Source: Vanilla planifolia
Lineage: Eukaryota; Streptophyta; Magnoliopsida; Asparagales; Orchidaceae
DNA: 64,000 bases
Reading direction: 5' to 3'
Assembly: GCA_023846275.1 (NCBI GenBank)
Contig: CM043865.1
Span: forward strand, 5,010,068-5,074,067
The notes below the pieces were generated by a model. The model was given only the letters and a program-made list of their open reading frames with translations, ran no database searches and was not told where the DNA came from. Both the position numbers and the translations under genes were made by a program. This document shows, one piece after another, positions 1 through 11,771 of this stretch (position 1 is the stretch's first letter; every line of letters starts with the position of its first letter).

Positions 1-35
1 GACCGACCCAGCTCAACCCTAATACCATCATAATT

Positions 36-250
36 TTACGCAATTGGATGCTTTGCCGAGTACCTTTCAGTTTGTGGCCGCTCGTCGGAGATGGTGGACG
101 AAGTGGCGAACATCCAACGAGCAGAAGAAGGTGAGTTACACGGCTTAACCCTTCGGAGGAACAACGAAGGCAAGCGTCGCTTGGCTTCGCCGTCCTCAGC
201 TCCGTTGCCTTCGTGAGCGCTGATGGTCGTCATACGAGACACTTGCTTTT
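36..250. other. GC-rich exon-like island, orientation unresolved
   Basis: This stretch of about 200 bp is clearly richer in G+C than the AT-rich DNA to its right and looks like genic rather than intergenic sequence. On the - strand an ATG at 230 opens a frame of about 64 codons that is Ser/Arg-rich and matches no domain I recognise. On the + strand an ATG near 91 opens a short frame beginning MVDEVANIQRAEEG, followed by a good donor-like site (AAG then GTGAGT) near 126; a CAG acceptor-like site lies near 70. Either strand could carry the end exon of a gene lying mostly outside the window. I cannot choose between them or name a product. Confidence 0.3.
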
Positions 251-610
251 GAACTATAATTCACTGTGAGTATGATCACAACCCTAATTTATATTGTTAA
301 TATCGTATTAGGATTCAAGTCAGTTTAATATATATCTATATGAAGATAAATAATAACTTAATAAAATTTTTAAATATTTAAAATATCTATATAAAGATAT
401 TTAATAATTTAATATATTTCTATATCCTGTCATTCATTCGATAGTTAAATTCTTTTCAAATCATTAAATCGTGCAATATTCAAGTTGAGGATTTGAGCCA
501 CCTTAATATCTATTTAAGATATTTTTAATATTTAATTTTAAAAATAGTATGTAATATCTTTCATATAACAGTTAGGATATTCGTTTTAAAAAGATATACA
601 TATCTTTTAC

Positions 611-880
611 ATTGGTGTTGAGATGAAATCATTTTCTTTTTGCTATTTAGTTTTTTTTAATATATATCCTGTTTTTAATTATTTTATAATTTATTTTTAT
701 TAATCCAATTTACAAAATATGTAATATATTTTATTATAAATTTAATTTTTATAATAAGAAGTGATAATAACGTCAAATTTTATTATTTAAATAATAGGAA
801 AATTATGCTTTCCATTTACTCTTCTAGTCATGCGTACGTCTGTGTTAGCTGCCCTTCGAAAAATAAAAACAAAAATATAT
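611..880 (+). repeat. Diverged direct repeat, copy 1
   Basis: This block shares a collinear series of words with 2871-3200: a GAGATGAAATCATTTT start, then a T-rich run, CAAAATATGTAAT, a run of TTTAATTTTT plus AATAA, and a final segment with TTTCC, ACTTTTCTAATCA-like and CCTTTGAAAATAAA-like words. Both copies lie in the same orientation. Weaker versions of the first half recur near 5380-5480 and 12040-12100, inside the larger duplication next to the zinc-finger copies. It may be decayed upstream sequence of a duplicated gene or a simple dispersed repeat. Confidence 0.5.
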
Positions 881-2870
881 TTGTAAAATAACTTCATTAT
901 TTCATCATTGTAAAAATTAAATTTATAATCAATCATTATTTCATTTTAACAAATTTATTAATATTTGTTCATCATTTTATTTAGTATGACTTAAATGTTC
1001 TTTTATTCTTTTTTTTTAGTATAAAGATATTTAATATTTTGATATCAGCTAAACTCAAATGACAGATGTTAGTTTGGATTGATAAAAATATTATTTTTAT
1101 AACTTTTTTAAAAATCATTAAATTCAAATATTTACATTTTTTAAAAATATTTAAATGATATTATATTTCATAATTGAAACATTAAGTCAAATGATTTTTT
1201 TAACAAAAATACAACAGTTTTACTGAAAAAAAAAATCTTTTTCTTCATCACAACAGCATATATTTTATGTTTATTCGTTCCATCTTTTAGGTTCAATATT
1301 TTTCAAAATTTTTAAAAATAAAATATATATTTTTTAATAAAAAAATTAAAAATAATTTTAACCTAAATATAATATCGAAAAAATTATCAAAAAAAATAAA
1401 ACTTAAATGACTTTTCATTAAATGGGTCTCATAGACAAAGGAACTACATCATAATTAATTATAAATATATGAGACTAATGAAGAGTTAGGAGTAACTGTG
1501 AAGTTGATTAGAATGAAAATAATAGTACACTAACTCTAAGCAAAAGTTCCAAAAGAATCAAACTAGCCTAAAATAAGATAAAAAAAAACACAATATCAAC
1601 AAATTATTAATACATTTATCAACTTATGCACGTTATAAATATAAAGAAAATAATATATAAAATTTTAATAACATATTTTAGTTATACATTTTTCTTGAGA
1701 AAAAAAAATTCTATTAAATATTCAAAAAATATACTAAAAAAAAATTGTTTGACTTCAAATCAAAATGAGGTGAAGCTAGTGACCAAAAAGCCAAAATTTA
1801 ACCCAAATCAAGATGGCCATAAACTTCAAATTGAAAGTTTGAATTAGATTGAGATTAATCGAGGATGAAAATTTTTGATCTAATCTTATGCCAAAGTTTA
1901 CTAGTTCAAGATTGAATATTAATAGACCAACTTTTACACCAAAAAGAACCACCACCAAAGTTGCTATGTTAAAAAAAAAAGTAAGCATCAAACCACGACA
2001 ACATTGTTTTCAAGTACAAATCAAATTGATTTCAATAGGGGCGAGGGGGTCGAGAGCTCATTCGAACTATTTACCTCAACTAATAGAGCTTAAATTTCAA
2101 ATGTTTAAGCAAACCCATTAAGCAATCACTCCATGTTGATTAGCTTCTCATACATTATAATTAAGTTAGCAAGTGGTGAAAGAATAAGTTGAGAAAAATA
2201 AGTAAAACAAAAGATGTAAAGTAGTTTGAAGCCAAAGTCCACCTCGAAGTTGCAAGATTGAGCACCACTATCAAAACATTCTTTCGTCATAGTCGGATGG
2301 AGAAGCTAACAAAAACAAATTTTTTTTTTGGATTAACAACAATAAAAACTATTTCACAAACTATAGCTTGGAGTTGAAGACACTACACTTTATGGTATAA
2401 AAAAAGGCCAAAAAAAGACAAATATAAGAGACCTTGATGCAAACATAAATTCACTTGATTGTGAACTAAATATACAATTATAAACACAATAATTAATAGA
2501 TTAAAAGTTATGTTATAATTTTGATTAAGAGTTTGCTGGAATGAGATGAGTGAATGAAAGCACTTCAAATGCATTCACAACTCCTCTATCATGCTTTAGA
2601 GGGCATCTTAAATGATGTTTCACAAGTAAGCCTCTTAGTTCGCACAAAACTTAATAAGAAACACATGATCTTATATATGATATTCTCAATTACCATCAAA
2701 ATCCAACACACAAAATCACATTAATTTCTCAAGTGTTTTAATTTTCATCTTTCACTTTTCATTAGTTTGTGAGTAGAAGATTATACTAAAGTTGATTTAA
2801 GTCCTTACTATTTTATACATTTTTCTTCAAAATTGAGAATTAAATTTGATATATCATATCATGTACATTG

Positions 2871-3200
2871 AGTTGAGATGAAATCATTTTTTTTTTGTTA
2901 TTTAGGTTTTTTTTATATATATAACTCATTTTTATTTATTTTAAAAATTTTCAAATTATAATTATTGTTATAATTCTTTTTTATTATTCCAATTCACAAA
3001 ATATGTAATGTTTTTTATAAAATAGTCATGGTAAAATCGTTTGTCATATTTTCTATAAATTATTATGAATTTAATTTTTCTAATAATAAGTGATTTACTT
3101 ATTTAAATAATAAATAATTTATGGCTTCCTTTCACTTTTCTAATCACATGTGCATCTATGTATACTTTCCTTTGAAAATAAAGACAAAAATTAAAACAAA
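2871..3200 (+). repeat. Diverged direct repeat, copy 2
   Basis: Second copy of the 611-880 block, same orientation, with several small insertions. It shows no coding content and no recognisable transposon ends. Confidence 0.5.
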
Positions 3201-5098
3201 ATATATAATATTGTTTTTAAAGTAGTTAAGGTAAAATTGTTTTTTTTTTTTTTTTTCATAACCATATAATGCTACAATTAGAGAAATTCATATACTATGA
3301 TTTAGTATTTCGGTTGTTTATTTAGATTCATCATACAATAGAATCTAGTCTATCATAGAGTATGAATAGAAGCAAGAACCTATGATAACTAATTTAACAT
3401 TATTAAGAAATGAATGATGGTCATTGTTTAATCATTAAAAATATTGTATTTATCATTTGAGTCTTTTACTCATAAATGGAGGATTTAATAATGACAAAAT
3501 GAGCTAAAACAAAAACACTTAAGTAAATAGAATATATTTCATGAACTTATTATATTAGAAGAGCTTCACTCATTTTAGATTTTTTTGTACCTTTTCTTAA
3601 ATCTTTGTGCTCTTAAATTTCCATCTCTTCATTAGCTTTGAATTAGTAATATCATTATATATTATTATTTAATATGTTACTAAAATAGTTGCACTATTCA
3701 TTGGTTTTTGTTGTATAAATTTTGTCATAAGAATTTACTTCTTTTGATAATGTATTGTGGCTATTGTAAAACATCTTTTGTATATAGTTTTGTTAACATT
3801 AACAATAAAATTGCTCAATTTGTTCTAAGTTTACTTTCTTGAATTTATAAATATTAGTACAAGCAATTACAGGATAATGGAAAAGCATCTAAAGAAGCAA
3901 AAACTTCAAATAAATCATATCCTTATCAATCCTTTTACTTTCATTTGAAATCTCAACTCTTCTTGACTGCTCTTTCTTCCTCGAGTTCTTAGAACTTAGT
4001 TATAGCTACTCTCCAAGTTTCCTTTTGCACTCAAATTCCCCTTTCTACTGGGTCTTCTTACTCTCCCTCTCCCTCGCACTTCCTTTGTTTATCAAATCCT
4101 TCTCACGCACTCTCACTCAGTGAGTATTGAGAAAGAGTTAACTTATCTTTTATAATAATAAAATGATCAATAATCTAATATTATTTAAAAACTACAAATA
4201 ATGTATAAATGAATTTCTTGTATTGAGAATCTTGTAATGATATGTTCCAATCTCAAATTTAACTATTAGTAATGTTACATGTTTCTTGCAATATAATAAA
4301 TTACACTAATGTCTTAATTTTAGATCTATATAACCTAAATTTATTATTAAATATATAAAAATTAATATATTTTATAATTAAATAACCTAGGTTATCATAA
4401 TCTAACATTTGGCTTCCTTACCCTTTGAGTTTTGACAATTAAAACCTTTTGATCCACGACTCTAAAGATGAGTATCATACAAACTAACAATAAGCCAGAA
4501 GTCTATCGCATTCTAAAGGGGAAAAATTGGAAAACGAAAACCATCCTCTCACATGTTTTAAATAATAAAAAGAAAAATCAAATTTCATATTACTTTTATT
4601 ATAAATAAAATCTATTTTAACAAACAATTTTATTTTTTAGATGTTTTATAAATGATATTATATATTTTTTATTTAGATATATATTAAAATTTATATGAAT
4701 ATATATTATAGTGATATGCTATTTTATCTCAATGTTAACCATGCAAATATCCATTCCTCAAGAATTTTAGATTGAAAATTATGAAATAAAATCATAGCGA
4801 AATCTACATGCATTCAAATGGGAAAACTTGATAATTTAAATAAGTATTTTACTTTTTATTTATTCATAACTATTTCATAAATCTATTATATATATATTTT
4901 TTAAAAAAATGGAATAATAAAAAAATTATTATTTGGCAGATTATAAAATGAAATAAAAATAATCTGAGCTTGAAAAGCAAGCTAAAAAAATAAAAAATCG
5001 GAAACTGTAATCTTTATGCTTATAAATATTGAACGAACGCCGCCGATGAAGATCAATCTTTCACCACCACCACCAAAACCATCGCAGTCACATGGAGG

Positions 5099-5216
5099 TT
5101 GAAGAGGAACAGAGCGGAAAAGGAAGAGCATGAGGTTGCCGTGGTGGCGGATCCAAGAGTATCTCCGCCGTGGATGGCAACCTTTTCCTCTTCCTTTCCG
5201 CTCTATTCCCGTTCAA
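5099..5216 (-). other. Foldback (hairpin) made of two opposed zinc-finger gene fragments
   Basis: Bases 5099-5151 and 5164-5216 are inverted copies of one 53-bp segment (about 42 matches, with two compensating one-base gaps), separated by a 12-base loop. The pairing includes a stem next to the loop (GGCGGA with TCCGCC) and long stretches such as AGGTTGCC, GGAAGAG and AGAGCGGAAA. The segment belongs to the local C2H2 zinc-finger family: the left arm 5099-5128 matches 11785-11814 (read on the - strand) at 29 of 30 bases. A TATAAATA box on the - strand at 5270-5277 lies 53 bases upstream of the stem, so a - strand transcript would carry the sense arm first and the antisense arm second. A microRNA-like or siRNA-generating role is inference. 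Confidence 0.6.
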
Positions 5217-5745
5217 TCCCGGCGAACTGGGTGGCGTTGTTGACCGCAGCGGTGGTTTGTATATATGTATATTTATAGTGATCGTTTTAAGATATATATA
5301 TATATAAGTGTATATATTGTGATGTTGGTACAGTTTATCAATTTAAAATTTCTATTATATCTGCATTTTTCATTATTCCATTTAAAAAAATATATAATAT
5401 CTTTTATAAAAGAGTTGAAATGAAATTGATAGTCTATTTTCTAGAATTTATTCTAAATTTTATTTTTAAAATAATAATTAATAAAAATTTTCAATAATAA
5501 TGAAAACGTATAAGCCATCCAAAGTTTTATTTGCATGTAACATTCATGTTTTCCACACATGATTCAACATGGCTACACACAATTCTCATGCGAACAATGA
5601 TGAAATTACTTAAACCAACTAAAGTTTTGTTATTATAATATTTTAAGAGAATTTGGTCATGATGTTCACACATTTTGTTTGTTTGTTTCTTTAGCATGCA
5701 TCTACAATGTAAAAGATTACTTTTGTTTGTATATAAGTTTTTTTT
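5167..5745 (+). repeat. Direct duplication block, copy 1
   Basis: Collinear with 11772-12480. Shared landmarks in order: GGCAACCTTTTCCTCTTCC, CAATCCC, CGAACTGGGT, a TATTTATAGT word (a TATA box on the - strand), TATAAAA-rich DNA, ATATCTTTTATAAA-like words, then a well conserved tail containing CATTCATGTTTTCCACACAT, TGATGAAATTA, CCAACTAAAGTTTTGT and ATCTACAA. Copy 1 is shorter through small gaps. The block seems to hold the promoter side and first part of a - strand zinc-finger gene copy. Confidence 0.65.
5270..5277 (-). promoter_or_regulatory. TATA box upstream of the foldback
   Basis: Read on the - strand this is TATAAATA, followed by the GC-richer foldback segment. The same box sits at the equivalent place in the second duplication copy (11949-11956), which supports an inherited promoter rather than chance in AT-rich DNA. 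Confidence 0.4.
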
Positions 5746-6590
5746 TATTTTTTCAATCTTTACTAAGCAAAGATGGCAAAATAAATTCTCACTTGAGTCA
5801 TTTTCAACAATCAAAATGTACAAACATTAGAAATCTTGTTAAAATGAGATGCACTCTTTTGACAAAGTAATGGCCATTCTAATTTATTTAAGTACCTTCT
5901 TTTTTTTTTTTCTTATTCTATACAACTATGTTATATATGTCATATTATAAAGTATGTTGTATCATTAATAAGAAATTATAAATAATTCTTAAGATGCATA
6001 TATAAGAAATTAATTAAATAAAAAAATCATATAATTAAGTTTTTATATCAATTAATGTAATTATAACGTATTGATCATTCGAAATAATTTTTTTGTAATT
6101 AAAAGAAAAATATTCTTTTCAAATCATTAAGATCAAAACTTTACAAAATCACAAAAATTCTCTTCCTTTCCAAAATGTTGCTGCACTTTTCCTCTTCCTA
6201 AAGGATTTCCAATAATAACTAAAGATCTCACTTGCCGATTACCTCAATTACCTTTTTAACATGTTCAAATTTTGTAATTCATAAAATTTTAATATTGATA
6301 AATACTAAACTATTATGAGAATATATAATTTAAGCTTACATCAATGTTAAGCACATAAAAAAAGTAATAATATAGAAGGTTAAATTCTTAATATGATATA
6401 AGAAATTTTTACTTCAAATAGAGTTCATCAAATCTAAATATACATTTGAGAAAAAAAATCATCAAAGTTGTGTCTCTCAAAATCTTACTTTTTGATGAAT
6501 CATTAAGATCAAAAGTCCCAAACATAAAATATTATCTTTATTGTCATCCTGGCTCTAACAATCGTCATATCTGATGGAAATAAATTGAAA
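5746..6590. other. AT-rich intergenic DNA, nothing recognised
   Basis: No supported gene, RNA or repeat boundary. Short frames on both strands lack domains. Confidence 0.6.
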
Positions 6591-6599
6591 TAAAACATA

Positions 6600-9500
6600 T
6601 TTGAAGTTGCAAACAATAAACTTGAATTCAAAATTATTTATAAAAAATAAAAAATAATGATGAAAACCTTTAAGACACAAGAAAAAGGAAGACTACTAAC
6701 AAGACTTTTAAACAAAATAGAGTTAATTCATTTCCTTTCTCATTCTTTATTTTCATTCTCACATCAAGTGATGTTACTATTGATTTATAATATTCTATTT
6801 TAAACTTTTTTAAAAAGTTTAGTAACATACATTCTTTGAGAGATTTGGATTCTATTTATCATTTATTTTATTTTGATATTGAAGAAATATGATATTTCAT
6901 CATTATCTATCATGACAAATTTATAATGTATGTCTCTTTTAAGTCTTTAAAACAATTCAAAAGAATTTCTTATATAAGTACATCAGCTACATAAAGACAA
7001 ACTACAATAATATCATTATTAGTTATCTTAGTATAAAATACATGTTCAAATGGATATTTTTAGAATCCTTGTTATTAAAGATGTCCATTAATCTTGGTAT
7101 TTCATACTCTTAGCACCTATTTTTACTCATATAGTCTTTTTCAAATAATAGATTTTATGTGGATCACTCAATATTTTGTAACTTTCAGGTTAATCAACAT
7201 ATATTGCTTCTAAAACTTCATTAAAAAATATAGATTTAGTATCAAGTCGACATATCTTTCATCTATGATGTGCTGCAAGTCCAAAATCAACTTTATTATA
7301 TGAAATCGAGCAACTAGAGCAAATATCTCATTGTAGTCTATACCATATCTTTTATTAAAGCATTTTGCCATAATTGTTTCCTTGTATCTATCCACTATCC
7401 CATGTGTTTTATCCTTGATCATGTGTACCTATTTTACTCTTATAGGGTTCTTTTGAGAAGGGAGATCAATCAACTCTCATGCATTATTATTTTTTATAGA
7501 TATTATTTCTTTATTTAAAGCCTTTTGCTAATTTATATTATGTATTGACTCATCATAATAAATAAGTTCATTATCGATAAAATAATAGAATAAATTAAGA
7601 TACTGAAAAGTTTGATCATATATCTTTTGTAAACTTTTCATTTTTTTACTTGAGTTAGTAAAATGTGTTGTATTTTGCATAATAGTAATTATTAAGGTAG
7701 AGTGTGTTAGAGAATTCAAATCATGTGTTTATTAATTTTGAATTTCTTCTTCTTGCCCAAGTGTAATTGCTTTATCATCCTTCTCTTTCTTTTATTTCAA
7801 AGGACCTTAATCTACAAGCACAATATCACGACTAATTATCACTTTTTTGGTTAAAGAGTTGTAGAGTTTATAGGTTTTTAATTTTTCACTATACCTAATG
7901 AATATATATTTTTCACTTTTATTATCTAGTTTCTTTTTTAGTATATTAGGTACCTACAAATATGTTATACAACCAAACATGCAAAAAATGAGAAAAACAA
8001 TTTATATCCACTCCAAGATTCCTATGGAGTCATATAGTGCATAGTCTTAATAGGACAACGATTCAGCAAATAAATTGAACAAATAATTACTTCTACCCAA
8101 AAATCTTTTTACGTGTTTCTCTTTTATCGCGATCCGTGACATATCAATGATAGTACGATTTCTTTATTCAACCACTCCATTTTGTTGTAGAGTATAACTT
8201 GTGATGAGTTTATATCATATATATTCTTGCTTACATAATTGAATAAATTTATTTGATGTATCCTCGCCACCTCTATCAGACATAGGACTTTAAATGAATA
8301 ACTCACTCTTTTTTTAATCTTGCATTTAAACTTTTTAAATATAAAGATAGGAATAATTTTCTTCTTAATAAAATATATTCGTATTTTTTTACTAAAATCA
8401 TACATAAAAATAATAAAATAATTATTATCTTTATTAGATAATGGTACCAATTAATCGCAAATATTTTTATGAATAAGCTATAATAGTCTTTTAACTCTTC
8501 AAGAGTTATTCTTTTGAAATAATAGATAATGTTGCATTTTTAGTATACAAGCTTCACATATATGATTTTGATCATTTAATAAAAGAAGGTCTTTCACCAT
8601 TCATTCTTTTGTCAATAACTTCAAACCTCCAAAATTGAGATAATCATACTTTAGATTTTATTTAAAAAAATCATTTAAAAGATACTCAAGATAGCATGAT
8701 TCACATGTAGATTTTAATTGAAGAGGAAATATACGATTTATCAATATCTTTACTTTGACAATATTCTTTTCTTTTAAATCTTATAAAAAAGATAATCATT
8801 CTTTATATGTATAATATATCATTTCTCAATCAATTACCCAAGACTAAGAATATTACTTTTTATATCGAAAATAAAACATGCCTAAAAAATAACCATTAGA
8901 AACCCATTCTCTTTGTAAAGTTTTGTTTTATATTTACCTTTAATTTTCAACTTTAATGAGTCTTCAAAACTCATACTTGCTTGCACCTTTTCAATTGTAT
9001 CAAATAAATGCATTTTTCTCACATGATTGCTTCCTTCTGAGTCAAGGGATTAGGGACCATGCATCTTCTTTTTCATTACCTCCTTTTTCAGCCAATAATG
9101 ATATTAATTTTTTTGTGATATTTCAGTATAGTTTGATTGGTTATTCATATATCGACAATAAAAAACATATTGTCTAAACTTATGAAAAATGTAACATTCA
9201 ACATTTCTTTCTTGTCCTCGACCTTGAGAAGCACTATTCCTTCCATGCTCATGTTGACTGTAAGGTTGATTAATTTTCTTTCAAGATTTATTTTGGAAAT
9301 GACCTCTTCCATGTCCTTAATATGAGCTTCGTCCTCTTCCCATTGAATTTGAATTCTCTTTCTTCAAAGAATTTCCTCTTTTCAAATTCAATTTTGACTT
9401 TGATGCTTGATCAATATATGCAACTTTAGCCCTTTTATTTAGTCATTACTCATGTAATTATAAAGAACCCTTTAGTTCTTCAAAAGATAATTTATCTATC

Positions 9501-10260
9501 TTTAGATTTTTTATTATTGGTATCACATGCTCAAAGATAGAAGTTAAAGAACGAAATACATTTTTGATCACACATTATCAATTTGTTCTCTGTTTCTCTT
9601 CATCGAGTTCACAATAATAACTTAAAGTGAAACATAATTAGAGATAGTCTCATTTTCATTAGCTTTGACTGCTCAAAATTACTTCTAAGATTTGAAGGCA
9701 TACATGCTTCACACACTCAACATCTTTAAAGATTGTGTTGAGTTTATTCAAAACATCTCTTCTTGTATTCGCTTCTATAACTTTCTCAAAAGTGGCTTTA
9801 TTAAGCCATTGATATATCAAGAACAATGTATTTATCTTTTTTCTGATTTTCTTTCAACATTTTACTCTTCGCGTCAATAGCATTTGATTCTTCAAAGTCA
9901 TCAATAATAATCTTCCAAATATCTTGTGAATCAATAAGAGCTTTAAATTGAATATACAAATTATCATAATTTTCGTTAGTCAACTTGGGGACATATTGTT
10001 GAACTGGGAATGGTTTGTTGCTCAATTCTGAATATTGTAAAACCAAAATTTCTTTTAAACACTTTTTTAAGACACTTCCAAACAATGTTTTTCGCAAAGT
10101 GCATTTGGAGCACTTCCAAATACTACTTCGTTTCTCGATTCTCGAATTGTAAACAGCAAAATTGAATTCGAAATTATTTGGGAGAAATAAAAAAATAGAG
10201 ACGGAAACCCTAAGACGTAGGAAGACGAAAGCAATAGAAATTTTTATTTTCAAAATCACT
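6600..10260 (-). mobile_element. Ty1/copia LTR-retrotransposon relic
   Basis: A decayed copia element read on the - strand. From its 5' side (right) I recognise gag-like wording (about 9800-10010, with an ENYDNLYIQFKALI-type stretch), a basic zinc-knuckle neighbourhood (about 9150-9400), the integrase core (about 8100-8450), the start of reverse transcriptase (about 7210-7430, KARLVAKGY...GIDYNEIFAPVAR type) and later reverse transcriptase wording (about 6740-7100). Stretches of about 90 bp near 6605-6700 and 10140-10235 resemble each other in the same orientation and may be what remains of the terminal repeats. The element is thoroughly broken, with many breaks and no long frame, so it is old. 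It lies between the two copies of the direct duplication. Confidence 0.75.
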
Positions 10261-10389
10261 ATGCAGTAGTTACAAATATTCCAAATATTCGCTTTTAATC
10301 CGAATATTCGCTCCTAATCCATGGATAATTATCAAATGAAAATTTAAAATTATTTAAATACTTAAAATTTACTACCAATATCTTCACTC

Positions 10390-10615
10390 AACGGAATCAT
10401 TGTAGTTGTTGGCATCGACATGGCAGCTCATTAAAGGAGGAATAACACATTGGAGGATTTATCGGTGAAAGCTTTAGGTAATGTAATCTCATATGGCCAT
10501 GAAGAGCTTTCACATAAGAGAAGACCTTACTACAAAGCTTCGATATCGTCTGCAGTAAGGGAACATTAGGAGAGCTTGTTGTCCTTGCCGTTTGGATGCA
10601 GGAAATGAATGACAA
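10390..10615 (-). pseudogene. C2H2 zinc-finger gene fragment, degenerate copy
   Basis: The - strand frame resembles the finger at 11229-11480 (shared LQTI..LC..F..VK.LHGHMR.H pattern, then an INPP stretch). The family pattern is that of plant ZAT-type fingers ending in KALxGHMRxH followed by a Pro-rich tail. The first zinc-binding Cys is replaced by Ser (ISKLC against ICELC), and the frame has no proper gene context, so I read it as a broken duplicate. DNA similarity to the better copy covers the finger and a little of the sequence upstream of it. Confidence 0.5.
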
Positions 10616-10619
10616 TCCT

Positions 10620-11228
10620 TCAAAGCTTCAATAGAAAAGCAAATAATAGACCATGGATTCGCTAATGTATCTAAAGATATTAATTTGATGTGATTGAGCT
10701 TACTTTTCTCATAGATAGTTTTGAAATATACGCAAAGAAGTATGATACTGCTGTTATGGTTCTCCATTCATAAACCACCAAGTAGTTGAAGTTAATGGTT
10801 ATATTGTTAAAATAAAAAGGTTTTACTTTTAACAATATATTACTGTTAAAATGATGGAAGAAAAAAATAATAAAGTACTGACAAAAGAATTACGGTATTA
10901 AAAATCATAGCATTACTATATAATGAGCAGATTAATCAACAAAAAAAAAATTTTTCAAGACAGTAAAACGGTAATCTGTAACACCATATTCTTTCTTAGA
11001 GTTCAATCAACAATATCAAAATGTACTTCGAAAATGACAACCTTACAATGAAATATTTCAATAGCATAAAATGAACTATACTATCCTAACTTTTTTCCTT
11101 TTATAACTCTTCAAGCATACATTAGGAGAGTTAGCAAAACCCTCATCAAACAGTTTATTTGGCTTTTGTTTGCATTAAATCATCCATTTCGATCTCCATT
11201 TACAAAAACTCTTCGCTTGGTAACTGCT
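10620..11228. other. Short spacer between zinc-finger copies
   Basis: AT-rich sequence with no domain or RNA gene that I can recognise. A frame at 10510-10767 overlaps the degenerate finger in another phase and is not supported. Confidence 0.5.
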
Positions 11229-11480
11229 CTAATTCCTACATAGAAATGAAACAATACCACTTCCTTTCCTTTCGCTTCTACTCTTCTTCAATCCCCAACT
11301 GATGCGTACCAATGAATAAGACGGTGATGGCAGCCATTGCTGTCGAGGAGGGAGCATTACTCTGAATGGGTGATCGTCGTGCGTTCTCATGTGGCCATGA
11401 AGAACCTTCACAGAGGAGAAGGCATTCCCACATAGCTCACATATCGTCTGCTGTAAGGAGTTATCGAAAGAGGTCGTCAT
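11229..11480 (-). CDS. Single C2H2 zinc-finger protein, possibly a gene fragment
   Basis: An 83-codon frame starting at the ATG at 11480. Residues C14, C17, H30 and H34 form a C-x2-C-x12-H-x3-H finger with a KVLHGHMRTH end, followed by a short Pro-rich stretch and a basic tail (WGLKKSR...). In plants such fingers (ZAT/C1-type) are usually DNA-binding, nuclear transcriptional regulators, often repressors, in proteins of 150-500 residues with several fingers, so this one is short. A possible upstream intron (donor near 11646, acceptor CATGCAG ending near 11520) would keep the finger in frame but meets a stop at once, so an intact longer gene is not supported. The frame is the best preserved of at least four related copies within 7 kb. 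It may be a small real gene or a remnant. Confidence 0.45.
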   Translation of the reverse strand: MTTSFDNSLQQTICELCGNAFSSVKVLHGHMRTHDDHPFRVMLPPRQQWLPSPSYSLVRISWGLKKSRSERKGSGIVSFLCRN

Positions 11481-11771
11481 CCTAAATGTTAGGAAACAAT
11501 GCTTGATCGCTTTGCTGCATGGATGAAAATTGTGTTAATGCTCATAAAAGCAGAAGCAGTATTACAATAAAATAAATCAAAGTTTGTTCCAAAGCTTATA
11601 ACTAAGGCGTTTCGACATGAAAATGAAGCTTTAGAAGTGAAGTTACCTTTCCCATTTGGATGTTTACAACTATTTCTCAAGCAATTTTGTATTTTGATCG
11701 CATTTTACAAAAATTAAGTCTAGAGTTCACTGCAAGTAATATAAATATAATTTATCTGTTTCCTCCCTGGA

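Larger units (their letters stand above)
251..5040. other. AT-rich intergenic DNA
   Basis: Very AT-rich DNA with homopolymer A and T runs (for example near 3240-3256) and no frame longer than about 77 codons. None of the short frames shows a domain or coding-like composition. The only structure I can see is a diverged direct repeat pair (611-880 and 2871-3200), listed separately. Confidence 0.7.
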
